64,000 nt of DNA, from positions 250,001 through 314,000 of the forward strand of contig JAQGDQ010000228.1 in the NCBI GenBank assembly GCA_030141605.1, written 5' to 3'. Both the position numbers and the translations under genes were made by a program. Positions 25,701 through 36,077 of this stretch are shown piece by piece. The DNA comes from Tubiluchus corallicola (taxonomy: Eukaryota > Priapulida > Priapulimorpha > Priapulimorphida > Tubiluchidae). Within the stretch, counting starts at the first letter, position 1; the number at the start of each line of letters is the position of its first letter. The notes beneath the pieces are model-generated. The model was not told where the DNA came from. It saw only the letters and a list, made by a program, of their open reading frames with translations, and made no database searches.

Positions 25701-28700
25701 ATTTATTTGTCTCTAAATTTCTACAGGATAAAGATAAACAAAAGAAATAATATAATAAAAAAGGAAGGAGACAGGGTGGCAAAGAGACTAACGGTCTCCA
25801 GGTCAGCCACTCCTATCCAAATTTAAAGAAAATTAAGTGACCTGTCAAGTAAGTGTACACAAGGAAATAATAATCTACAATTTGAAAATAAAAAAGAAAA
25901 GAAAATAATTTGGCAAAAATTAGCATAAATTGTGCAGATGAGTTTAAAATTAAAAATGGCGCACAATAAATAAATACGCAATGAGATGAAACGAAATTTT
26001 AATTAACAACAAATAAAACCTTTGAATTTAAATCAATAATTCAGTAATGATTTTGGTGTCTAAATATAGGTTTTCAAGGTCAAGGAATCCATATTTCATG
26101 CCCTAATGCCCCTATAATCCACGTCACTTCAACATGGCTGCTAAGATGGCTGCAAATGTTGCACAAAATGGCGGAATTGCTCATTTTGTCTTAAAAACAT
26201 AAAAATTTGCACCATGTTGAAACCTGATTAACTTTGGATATGGGTTATCAATGAGTTACGGGAGCCAATCGAAAATTATCCAAAAAGGCCACAGCATTCA
26301 AGATGAGTGAGTGAGCGAGTGAGTGAGTGAGTGAGTGAGTGAGCAAGTGAGTGAGTGAGTGAGTGAGTGAGTGAGCGAGTGAGTGAGTGAGTGAGTGAGC
26401 GAGTGAGTGAGTGTGAGAGCGAGTGAGTGAGTGAGTGAGTGAGAGAGTGAGTGAGCGAGTGAGTGAGTGAGCGAGTGAGTGAGTGAGAGAGTGAGTGAGT
26501 GAGTGAGTGAGTGAGTGAGTGAGCGAGTGAGTGAGTGAGTGAGTGAGTGAGTGAGTGAGCGAGTTAGCGAGTGAGTGAGCGAGTGAGTGAGTGAGTGAGT
26601 GAGAGAGTGAGTGAGCGAGGGAGCGAGTGAGAGAGTGAGTGAGTGAACGAGTGAGTGAGTGAGTGAGAGAGAGAGAGAGAGTGAGTGAGTGAGTGAGTGA
26701 GTGAGTGAGCGAGTGAGTGAGTGAGTGAGTGAGTGAGTGAGTGAGTGAGTGAGTGAGTGAGTGAGAGAGTGAGTGAGTGAGTGAGCGAGTGAGCGAGTGA
26801 GTGAGTGAGTGCGTGAGTAAGCGAGTGAGTAAGCAGGTAAGTAAGTAAGTAAGGAAAGAAGCAAGCAAACAAGCAAACAGGCAAAGGTAGGAAGCAAGTA
26901 GGTAAATAAGCAAGCAAGCAAGCAGATTATTTAGTAAAGGAGTAAGAACGTAAAACATTAATTAATAAAGCAGTAACAAAATAAGTAAATAAATAAGCAA
27001 ACAAATGACGAGGCAAAAGACCTAAAGGAAATAGCTGAGTGCCGAATTAGTGTCTGATCTCACAAAATTATTCTTAAAAACGTGCCGAGTTCCAGTCCTG
27101 TCACAACCAACTTGCCATCAACAAAATGTAGGAGTGCTTGCCCCGCTTTGAAGAGCGCTGAACTGTATAAAGCAAATAAATAAAACATTTCTTCAAAGTT
27201 TGAGCAAAATGGCAGCTTCTTCATTTTCTCGCCCACTTCATACCACGCAAAGCTTATTTTAATATTGAGCAAAGTGTTGGGCACTGGATAGATCAAGTTT
27301 TTGTATGCGACTGTATCTATTATAATTATAAATCGTAATTATATTGCCTAGATAATAATTGTGCCGATTCAATAACACGTTTAAATTTATGTATTACAGG
27401 CGAAATAAAAAACTATGCTCTATAAATGATTATAGCAAAACAGGTCTTAACACGAAAAGTATTAGACAGTTAGTTTCCGTGCTTTATATATTTGATCAAG
27501 TAAAGAGTGCACCGTGCTAATAAACGATCTGCAACAGCTGTCCACCATCCGATAAATATACGTGCTTGAAATTTAAACTGTAAACTCGGCAGCGTTCTAT
27601 TTTAAAAATCACAGAAACTTTGTTTTTAAACTGCATGTGCTCTGACACGGGTGGAGGAAGAGCAGACTGATTTGAATCTAGAAACAATTGAATGCAACCC
27701 TATGCAACCCTGATACCCTGACTGATTCAACCAAGGATCAAATTGCCCAAAATCTAATAATTATTATAATATATTCTTGTCATACGCTGATACTGCTGTT
27801 GTAGCATAGACAAACATATAATTGCGTCAGTGTCACAGCGCCTTTTGGAATGTGTGACGGGGCCTTTTTTGTGTGCTTGCTCCCCTAAGTTTAAAACCTG
27901 GCTACACCTCTGAGGTGTGTTATAAGGCAAAATGAACTACAAACCAATCACGCATCGCGGTAAAAGTTGTCGCCAAATTAATCATGGACACGTAAAAATA
28001 GTCAACTGTAGAAACTCACTTAACAGGTACAAAGAATAATTTTCTTTTGAAACGAAATGTTGTTGCATATCTTTATACATCACTTAATTTAGATAAGATT
28101 GCTTTAATCACCTTGCTTGTATCCACTTTCCTTTGCTAATCACGTAATGATATTATTTTGAGAAGATTTCATACATTGTGTAGGCGGTCTACATTTTAAT
28201 AACATTTCACTCAGGCCTAAAGGTTTTATTGCTAACCTGGGATTTGTAGGCCTACAAGCACAATTCGCAATTCATGGCAATTTTTTTCAGAAATTCAACC
28301 TATGCTAAAATAAAATATTAATAGACTGTGAGTGAATGAGAAAGGAAGAACATGGTCATATACCTATATAGGTACAATGACGAGCACATAATATATATGT
28401 ATTAATCCATATAGGCCATCAAATAATAAATATGCCTATATAAACATGATTTATGTTGATGCCAGTAAGGAGAATGCACAAAAACAATAAAATGTCAGCC
28501 CATAATAAATCAATCGAACAGTTTTTACTTATGGCAAATAAAATCTGCTCGAATTGTCTCATTTATTCCAAATGTAGGGAAAATAAAAAATCAATCATAA
28601 GTTATAAGGTACCAAAATGGCGGATACAGGTTTTGGGAAAACGGTGGCCCCAGCAAAAAAACAGTTAGGGTGTCTGGGGGGGGGCAGCAATTCAGTTTTT

Positions 28701-31700
28701 GCGCCTTTTTGCATTTTAGATGAGTTTTGTACCTGCTAAAAGCTATTTAATTAAAGCAAGTTTAAATCAGGTGACACCTCATACTTTTGACCCATAATTG
28801 CATGCCAATGTATTACTGTAGTATAACCGTACAGAATTTTCGCGTATTTTGAAAGGTAGAACCCTTGTGATATATGACTTTTACAGGTATTAGTCCATTT
28901 TTAACTGTAAATTTTAAACCACTGCTAATGTGGCTAATAAATGGTTCTAATGCTTATAATGCAAAGAAAATTTTCTTTTGGTGTGTCGTAACTGTTACTG
29001 TGAAATGAGAGGCCGCTTGGGCCACTCCTTAACTGTAGTAAGGACCAGGCATAGAATGGTTCGAATAAAGAGGTAGCTTGCAAAATAACAGCTAACAGAT
29101 TACATTTTTACGTCTTTCATATTCACTTAAATAAAGTAGCAACTTACTACAGATGGCGATGAAAACAAACAAAACGCTGTAATTAAATTTTAAAAGAAAG
29201 CGCTGACCGAAATACAAAAGAATCGTAAATGGAATTGAACTAGGATCATTTTAATTACTGCAAGATTAATGCAGATCTGAATAGTTAAGTGCATGTTGTC
29301 TAATCTGGCATTTACCAGACATCCGGAATGGATAAAAATCAGTTATTTTTTCTGCAGGTATTTCTTATTGATTTTTTATACGCAGCTATTCCGCAGGTGG
29401 ATAACGCATGGCGCCTTCCGGATGTCTTGTAAATGCCGCTTAACACATACAAGCATTAAGTAGATGGTCTGATTTAATGATATAGTCACCGCTAGCTTTT
29501 ATTTGATGTCTTGTTCTGTATATTTTTGCATATATTTGTGTTTATCAATAGTGCATTCCACGTAGTGTTTCTTAGTTTTTATCGTAACTTTTTATATAGC
29601 TCTTTTATGTGCTGAAATAAACGTTAAATAAATAAATAATTCGAATTAGTGTAATTAGTAATGCATGAACGATGCACATAGTGTTGTATTTATCCAGTCC
29701 ATTTAACCATAGTAATAGCCATACTATGTACATAATAGTAAAAGTCAGCTTGTAAGAAGTTTTTAAAACAGAAAATAATGGATGGCAAACTAACTAACTA
29801 ACTATTTATTGCTAGCTACCTACTTAATTAGCAAGTATTAGCTACTAATTAATTGCTAATGACACTTTGTTGTAGGATTGTTGTCGTATAAGACAAATAA
29901 CTAAAACAAATTTAAAAATAACAAATAAAAAAATAACTTGCACCCCATACTTTTGAAAATTCTTCAGTCACCCTGGTGGACTTTTTGAAAGGGCTTCGTG
30001 TAATCTACTTCATTCACTTTTCAAGAATCTACAGATGTTTGTCTATAAACCTAAGGGTCTTTGGTTCAAATCCAGATTAACCTCTAATCTTTCGGCATTA
30101 AATTTCTGTTTTCTTTTAGCTAGTTTCGTTTTAAAAATACTGTGTATATTAGTCTAGTATTAACTGATAATTTTGAAGCTAAGTGATAAATTTAATTAAC
30201 TAAATTGTATTAAGTAATCAACTAATAAATCAGTTAACTGTTAGCTCGCTAAAACATGGCAGAAACAAAACAAAATTGCCAATACATGAAATTCAATTCA
30301 ATCATAAAGGATTCTGAACCAATAATGGCAATAACAGTGCTTTCAGATAAGCACGTTCTAACCAACCAGTGATCTTAAGTCAAACATTCGGTAGCGGCTG
30401 ACATCAATTTAAATTTAAGAATTTAAAAATAGAATTTTACCACCAGTGGAAAGAGTTCGTTTTAACAAGGTCAGAAAGATTCTATATCTCAGCAGATGCG
30501 TTCATGCAGACTGTTCGTAAACTGCACAACGTGACCTAAAGCTGTGAGGCTGTGCATACAGTCTAGACAGCATTGACTGCACTAATATATATACCCTGTA
30601 ATTCAGCCGCTTTATAATTTTTTAAACCTACGTCATCAAACAACTGAAATTTAAGTTTCAAATAATAACGATATGTGAACGTGCGCGCTGTACCATTAAC
30701 CCTCCAGCACCGTAGCTTTTATTTAGTTATAGTATTTAGTCTGATTGTCTGTGCATAAAATTTAATGTGCTAAAGTATATAAATATTTACTTCACCCAGA
30801 GTCAGACTGTTTCAGTTTTTCAGACTTTTCGCACTTAAGGTAGTTTCGCACCTATGGTTATAAGTAGTAGGATCCGTACTTGTCTGTTTAATGATATTAT
30901 GCAGTCATGCAGCCAGATTTTTTTGCAAAAGTCTTTTCAACAATTCGAGATTTGTAAAAACTTTTAAAGATATACTTATTATTTGCAAAGGAAGTTATGC
31001 TCATAAAAACACTCATTCGAAAATCGTTTTCGTTTGTTTAACGTATTAAGCCGGTAATGCATACTGACTAAGACAGAAAGACAGGTTTCAGGCTATTAGA
31101 CATATAATCGGAATCACCATCCCAGACTTTTTTAATATTTCTGTACACTGCAAGTCGGAATCCCGACTCGGCCGCAGACAACTCAATATTGATGTTTGTG
31201 ACAAGACCGAAAGCCAAGAGCAGGTTAACCATTAGGCTAATCAGGCCACAGTCTTAGGCCCTAAATTTTGATAGGCTCTCGGTGTTATGAACTATTTTTA
31301 ATAGCATAAGAAAAAGGTTAAAACTGCACTTGTTACAAATATATATTGCAAACTCTTAGTAGTTTTCACCCACGCCCCTACATTGTAATGGTTGTGTCCA
31401 TCATCTTCTTCAATGAAGTAAATAGTAAGAATATAGATAGCTTGGCTGGGAGCGCAAGGCAAGTTTCAGGCGGGATGACCATTGCGGATTTTCTGAGACC
31501 GAGAGGCAAGTTTCGATGACTTACACCTAAAACAACATAATCTCTATGTCAACCTGACTAGCAAAATCAATACTAATATAGTTCTTACTATAAAGCGAAA
31601 TCAAAGAGTACCTCTAAAGCACTAGGGCCTTCCCAAACTGCGTGAGAATGAGGTTGTGTGTGATACTGCAACACTTCACTTGATTCACCATAAATATTAG

Positions 31701-31713
31701 CTCTTGGATCCAT
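9685..31713 (-). CDS. Six-finger C2H2 transcription factor, LIN-29/Rotund/ZNF362-384 family (whole gene, six coding exons)
   Basis: Predicted nuclear sequence-specific DNA-binding regulator. Coding exons are complement 31713-31612, 25345-25307, 19056-18739, 15734-15677, 12416-12187 and 10755-9685. Lengths 102+39+318+58+230+1071 give 1818 nt, 605 codons plus stop, with matching phase at all five junctions. Fingers lie at about residues 242-264, 271-293, 299-321, 327-351, 357-379 and 388-410. The fourth has a four-residue Cys spacing (CRHQGC). The finger block with linkers AGIKP, TGDKP and QTDKP, and KHLKTHICQYCGKSYTQETY in finger six, is what I recognise from the LIN-29/Rotund/Squeeze/ZNF362/ZNF384 family. 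In that family members control developmental timing or patterning, but the role here is inferred. VKME (K83) and IKEE (K428) fit the sumoylation consensus. The first two exons rest on splice motifs and phase alone, so the N-terminus is less certain than the finger region. Confidence 0.85.
10756..12186 (-). other. Intron 5 of the zinc-finger gene
   Basis: 1431 bp between donor CAT|gtaagt and acceptor ctttgcag. It interrupts finger 1 between its cysteine pair and its histidine pair. No further element recognised. Confidence 0.9.
12187..12416 (-). CDS. ZNF362/384-like gene, coding exon 5: His-rich segment and first half of finger 1
   Basis: The acceptor is tttttatag and the donor is CAT|gtaagt. 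The exon begins with two bases completing a split Ala codon and ends on a codon boundary (230 nt). It encodes SEHKLDGPIYT, seven consecutive histidines then NH, a Ser/Gly/Pro/Met-rich linker (SSPGGSPMHSASGAM), and GRKYNCKMCPH, which holds the two cysteines of finger 1. The donor therefore lies inside a zinc finger. Phase fits both neighbouring exons, and only the join to the terminal exon produces a canonical finger, so this junction is strongly supported. Confidence 0.93.
12417..15676 (-). other. Intron 4 of the zinc-finger gene
   Basis: 3.26 kb. Contains the 128-131-bp tandem repeat at 14101-14480 and a diverged related unit near 14865-14945. Otherwise AT-rich with nothing recognised. Confidence 0.8.
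14101..14480. repeat. Tandem repeat, three units of about 128-131 bp
   Basis: The phrase CTAGCATTGT begins at 14155, 14283 and 14414. Each time it is followed by GGTGTCRCCATCTACTATTA or a close variant and by TTGCTAGATTRYTACT. A fourth, diverged unit appears near 14865-14945. Confidence 0.85.
15677..15734 (-). CDS. ZNF362/384-like gene, coding exon 4 (58 nt)
   Basis: A pyrimidine-rich acceptor (tttttttatttgcag) and a donor AAAG|gtaatt bracket 58 nt. They encode TQSNVSVSEDVHRGPVIQK plus one base. The single base completes an Ala codon with the two bases opening exon 5, and the start is in phase 0 with the CAG-ending exon 3. No domain is recognised. A length that is not a multiple of three means skipping would shift the frame, so it is probably constitutive if real. 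Confidence 0.82.
16270..16660. repeat. Probable LINE-derived interspersed repeat (3' region)
   Basis: It starts with TTTATTTGTATAGTGCAC. About 150 bp on comes GTTATTCCAGTGACGTGG and then CACAGAGACAAAAAACC. This order resembles a dispersed invertebrate repeat type derived from LINE 3' ends. No open frame is left. Confidence 0.35.
18210..18660. repeat. GTGTCCAAAT minisatellite inside a 221-bp direct duplication
   Basis: ACCCAGTGTCCAAATGTCCA begins at 18231 and again at 18452, and the following sequence repeats closely. Both halves are built from short variants of TGTCCAAAT (TGTCCAAAA, TGCCCAAAT, TGTCCAACC) spaced about 10-20 bp. The array ends about 80 bp from the donor of coding exon 3. Confidence 0.85.
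18739..19056 (-). CDS. ZNF362/384-like gene, coding exon 3: N-terminal regulatory segment
   Basis: A 318-nt open segment encodes 106 residues from MWSCSVPSSEQ to CHGFDESQ and ends at CAG|gtatgc. It contains LQSPVKMEMPSP (a VKME sumoylation-type site followed by an SP dipeptide) and no known domain. The 5' boundary is uncertain. The acceptor could be ctgcaag directly before the ATG, or ttctgaaag 15 nt further upstream, which would add five in-frame residues and end the exon at 19071. An in-frame TGA lies just beyond, so the ATG could also be a start in a shorter isoform with its own promoter. Confidence 0.83.
20399..20520 (+). CDS. Candidate isolated exon of an unrecognised plus-strand gene
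   Basis: A good acceptor (aaaatttgtttcgcag) and donor (TTTTTTACTG|gtaatt) flank 122 nt open in one frame. That frame encodes DKKHKESQDLLSLLLGFENF and then SKEVSQKAKVKLNGLHEFFT, with one base split at each end. The composition (charged, Leu-rich, likely helical) looks like real protein rather than random AT-rich sequence. It lies inside an intron of the zinc-finger gene on the opposite strand. No partner exon could be identified, so it may be a relic of a retroposed or decayed gene. I do not recognise the family. Confidence 0.33.
20704..20799. mobile_element. 96-bp TA-flanked MITE (hairpin)
   Basis: Left arm TAGGGTAAATGGACTAATGT then CGGACAA. The right arm, reversed, is TAGGGTAAAATGGGCTAATG then TCGGACAA. 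The arms pair almost completely around a loop of about 40 bp, and both ends are TA. Layout and termini resemble the pogo-like element at 59475-60449. Confidence 0.75.
22419..22800. repeat. Tetranucleotide array: GGTA then AAGA/AAGT/GTGA variants
   Basis: About 20 near-perfect GGTA units (22426-22530) grade into GGCA, AAGA, GTGA, AAGT and degenerate AAAT/ACAA units. The gradual decay away from a pure core is typical of an ageing microsatellite. Confidence 0.9.
25307..25345 (-). CDS. ZNF362/384-like gene, candidate 39-nt coding exon 2
   Basis: A short stretch lies between a strong acceptor (gtgtttttcag) and a perfect donor (CAA|gtaagt). It encodes thirteen residues, VQRYMRNGYIIDQ, in phase 0 at both ends. 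It connects exon 1 (ending in GAG) to exon 3 (starting ATG TGG) without disturbing the frame. As a symmetric micro-exon it could be skipped and still leave the frame intact. Support is from splice signals and phase only. Confidence 0.55.
25532..25695. repeat. GTGA/AAGT tetranucleotide array at a LINE 3' end
   Basis: GTGA units with GTGC and GCGA variants run into five AAGT units that touch the LINE 3' UTR fragment at 25696-26050. On the minus strand the order is LINE 3' UTR, ACTT units, then CACT units, so the array sits where the LINE's tail should be. Confidence 0.92.
25696..26050 (-). mobile_element. LINE 3' UTR fragment (same family as 48300-50033)
   Basis: Plus-strand landmarks GACAGGGTGGCAAAGAGACT, AACGGTCTCCAGGTCAGCCA and TTAAGTGACCTGTCAAGTAA match the 3' UTR of the LINE at 48300-49170 with modest divergence. 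No coding part is retained. Confidence 0.7.
26304..26990. repeat. Very long GAGT tetranucleotide array (about 530 bp) with decaying flank
   Basis: GAGT units with scattered GAGC and GAGA variants run from 26304 to about 26830, then AAGT, AAGC and AAAT variants to about 26990. The long minus-strand open frames across it simply reflect a repeat unit free of stops. It lies 250 bp from the array at 25532-25695. Confidence 0.95.
29307..29437. mobile_element. 131-bp MITE with 23-bp inverted termini
   Basis: The left end GGCATTTACCAGACATCCGG matches the reversed right end GGCATTTACAAGACATCCGG, with one mismatch in about 22 bp. No coding capacity; no target-site duplication could be assigned with confidence. 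Confidence 0.7.
31612..31713 (-). CDS. ZNF362/384-like gene, candidate first coding exon
   Basis: A minus-strand acceptor (tctttttcag) is followed by 17 nt of probable 5' UTR, then an ATG in a favourable context (A at -3, G at +4). The 34 codons begin MDPRANIYGESS and contain the His/Gln-rich stretch QYHTQPHSHAVWEGP. The exon ends at GAG|gtactc in phase 0, matching candidate exon 2. The acceptor means at least one non-coding exon lies further upstream. There is no homology evidence for this N-terminus; the case is start context, splice motifs and the resulting 1818-nt total. Confidence 0.62.
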
Positions 31714-31800
31714 TTTAGGCTCCAGAAACGCTGAAAAAGATTGGTAAGTTTATGTAGCATAATTAATTTCGGAAGGAATTTACAATTCAAATACCCTATC

Positions 31801-31848
31801 CCAACCCTAACTCCAACTCCAACCCCAACCCTAACTCTAATCCCAATC
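31801..31848. repeat. Eight-unit degenerate telomere-like hexamer array
   Basis: Read in hexamers the stretch is CCAACC CTAACT CCAACT / CCAACC CCAACC CTAACT / CTAATC CCAATC. All units fit CYAAYY in perfect register, variants of the CTAACC permutation of the animal telomere repeat. Confidence 0.7.
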
Positions 31849-34800
31849 CGCTGCATGAACTAATTTCTTGTGTGTGGGGAATTGTGAACTTTAGCCTTAA
31901 TTTTGATATATATTTTTTTACTAAAAGCAATTTTTGGTGCTAGAATACACAATAATTATAAAAATACGCACGATGTGAGAGCATGATCAGCTGCAATTGT
32001 TCATGACTGTAAAAAATGTGTGTAAAAGAGCCGTAACATTTGATATTATTGACGTTAATATCATTACTGCAGTAAGGTTATTGTCCTGAGTTATTGTATT
32101 GTATTGTATTGCAGCGAGGAATTTAAAGATCTTAAAGAGTCAAAAAGATCAAGGTCATTTCTACAAAGGCGTAGTTTTGTCATCTGTCTTCAAATTTACA
32201 AGTTGTTGATGACGATAAAGTCGCCATAAAGTGGACTCCTCCTTGCGGTATGCCGGAGTGTGTAAAAACAAATTACATTTGTTAGATATTTTTTAAAATG
32301 GGTCAAAATCATTTCATTCAAACATAGGTTATTAATGAAATGAAATGAAAAAACGGAAATGTGTGTTATCAAAGCAACCACCGGTAACTTGTTTCATTTA
32401 TTTATAAAATTATATTGAGGAAAGAAAAATAAAGGTAAATTTTGCAGAAAATATACACAGTTTCCAAAAATAATTTACAGAACTGTGTGTAAACTACTGA
32501 TAAGATGCTGAGCGCTTCAATGTCAATTAATGTACATAGAGATCTATCACTGCTGTCCAACGTGAAAGATCTATGATTTTGTCACATTTTTACTGAAACT
32601 TTTGTTACTTTGTATAACTAACAAGATGCACTTTTAGGTATTAATTAATCTTTTCTTTTTTCTTCTTTTGTTTCAGAACAATTTTTGTTTTTTCATTTCT
32701 TAGTCTTGTGGCTTAAATACAAAGATCGTATTATGATATTGTCTTACAAGATGTTTCTTAACGAGCTTTAAGACGTTATTATGATTTCACTTCGGTAAAA
32801 GTCGAATGATGTTTATTAACTGCTCGGTAAAAATCACTAATTTCAGAATAAGTTTATAATTTTACAAATTTTTCTTTGACAAAGTTTGAAGACATTTAAT
32901 GTTTTTATTTAATAACTATACATAGGTGTACACTTTCATATAGAAACATTACACTTAATGTAGTTGTTATGGTTTATTGTTCATCACATTTTATTCCATT
33001 TAATAGGTCAAAATATTAACATCATATGAAATTTTAAAGCACAGCCATACGCTAACTGAAAAATTCATATTTAAAGTTCAATGATTAGATATGAATTAGA
33101 ACCCAGAAATTTTTGTCCAACTTGAACATTTTTTAACATGAAAATTAACACAAAGAGATGAATTTTCTTTAACTTAACTAGTAGCGTTTTGATTTAATTA
33201 CAAATCATTATCACGTAGGCGAAGAAAATCTAAACAAGCTAAATCATCTGTTACTAGCCGTAAAAGTTTATTTCTTTTATGATGGCTTATAATGATGCGA
33301 AACGTTAGTGAACTTACAAAGTTTTTAATTCCTATTTCTTGTGATAATTTTCGCAACGATTAGGACTTCGCAACGACAATGTTTTGATTTCCTAGTATTT
33401 TATTTTCGGTTTCAAAATTTCTTATTTTTTTAAACCTATCTCTCCGTTGCTATCTTTTACTGTAGACTTTTTCCAAAGAAAACACAAGACACTGAAACGA
33501 TTATTATTTCTATAAATAAATATTGCTGATTGACCATTTGCACTTTTTGCAAGGCCACTCTTACTCTATTACTGATTAAAATACAATCATGTCTCATTTG
33601 CACATAATAGCTAGTTTATAAAATTGCGTAGGCCTGCTTCCATGCCTAACGCTACAATAATGTGTTTGGCGTGTGTCTTGTGAGAAACAATTTATTTAAA
33701 CTGCCAAAATTTCTGCCACGCTATCATAAATAGTTAGTAATTCAATGGTTTTTGACAAAGTTTAGTTATTGCTATATCTATATGATAAGTGATTCAATGA
33801 GGTTCCAATTGGCACAAAAAATGAAAAAAGTTTAATTCGTTTGCAGTTTTACCTATAACGGCTGAAAAACTGTTCAAATATTAGCTTAAACACATCATTG
33901 TTTTAGTTATGTTTGTACACCTTAGGAACCGTCAAATAAGCACCCGATTACGAAGCTACCAACTGACGTGTTGCCTTACCTATTCTGATGAAGATCAGAA
34001 CAAATCCATGAGAAACTGATTGATTAAAACTATCACGCACGCTGTAGTTTTTGCAAATACCTTAACATAAAACCCGTAGCGTCTTTTCTTGCCTTTTTAA
34101 AAGCGACAACTGAGCACTAGCATAGTTAATAATTTAGGCCTATGTGATATAGAGGCCTAATAATAAGAAAAACCCGTATTTTAATTTGCAGACTGTATGA
34201 ACTCAATGTTTTCAAACTTTCGTCAAATGCCCTGGTGTCTGGTTGCCTCCAAAACAACCAAAATCACATGCCTTCTTACTGTTCTAAATTATTTCTGTAT
34301 AGTGTATTCGGTTGCTAACTTGCACATTTACAGTCATGCTTTTCGTAAACTATACGCGCATCCGCTTTAATTCTGTTGCAACTTATTGACGAGCGATGAC
34401 GCCACCGTACACAACACTGTTAAACAATATGACAGTGTGGCTACCAATGTCTTACGCACTGCCCGTTCAGTTTGTGCGTCGTTCAATTATTTATATACGA
34501 CACTTTTTATTTTTCTAGAGCATCAGTTGCATTTTTTGAGTTAGGCGAAGTAAATTACATGTATTTTGATTAAATGGACCATAATTTTTTATTACAGTTA
34601 TGCGAAATTTTGTACAAAAGAACGCAACGTTAGCCTTATTATAGAACGCTCGCACAAAATAAGAAAAATGGATACATCGGTTCCAAGGGAACAGATTTGA
34701 AACTAAATTCAAGACACGAACAGTTTATATAAGCTGCATAAGCAAAAACAGAGTGAGTAATTTTGACCAGGACAATTTCGGTTCTCCAACATCTAAAACG

Positions 34801-35518
34801 AATGAAATTTATTAGTACAGAGAAATCAAACAGTAGTTATATATTCAAGTATATCGTACAGTTCTACGTTACTTAAAAAACTGAAGTTGTTATTTTCATG
34901 GGCTTCTAAAATATCTAAGAAATATTGTGTATCCATTTTATTATCATCAAGATTATATTCGCTTTTACCGATATCTTTTAAAATCTCTTGAAATTCGAAT
35001 TATCAAATGTAGAGTAATTTTACAAGTTTTTAACAAACTGCAAATTAAATTCTAGAATGGAACAAATACTGTAATGCGATTGCCTCTTCATAGGTCACGA
35101 ACTTTTACAGGGATGTGGTCACGTTTACATTAAACTTTCCTTTTTTCTTCATAAAAGTTTGATTCTGGTTCTCTTACTTAAAATCAAACTAAACCCTCAC
35201 TATAGTCTAATATAAGCTTCTACAACCAAATATCCTACTCTCATTACGAATACTCAATTTATTTTATTATAAACTTACTGTAAAACCGGTTTCTTTTGAT
35301 TTTTTATCACTTCGATATTAAATTTGAAGAACCGACATTTTTCGTAGCGCGAGACGAATGACGTTATGAGTGCAATCACGAGGTCACCAAAATCAGTTAA
35401 CAAACATCGGTGACGAAAGACTCTTTCTGTACTACCGTTTGAACTAGGTAAACTAGCGCTAAAGTAGTTCATTTATAAATGGGATACTCAGCAACTTCCA
35501 AGTTGAAAATAGCCATTA

Positions 35519-36077
<559 letters not shown>

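Larger units (their letters stand above)
25346..31611 (-). other. Intron 1 (coding part) of the zinc-finger gene
   Basis: 6.27 kb. Contains a LINE 3' end with its tetranucleotide tail, the largest GTGA array of the window, a 131-bp MITE and an AATAAATAAATAA tail near 29625-29640 that may end another LINE relic. Confidence 0.55.

Noticed and set aside
26248-26958. 236- and 207-residue open frames made of HSLT repeats
   Set aside because: Translation of the GAGT/ACTC array; a four-base unit gives open frames in several frames at once.
30050-30085. GGTTCAAATCC resembling a tRNA B box
   Set aside because: No matching A box or cloverleaf arms at the proper spacing.
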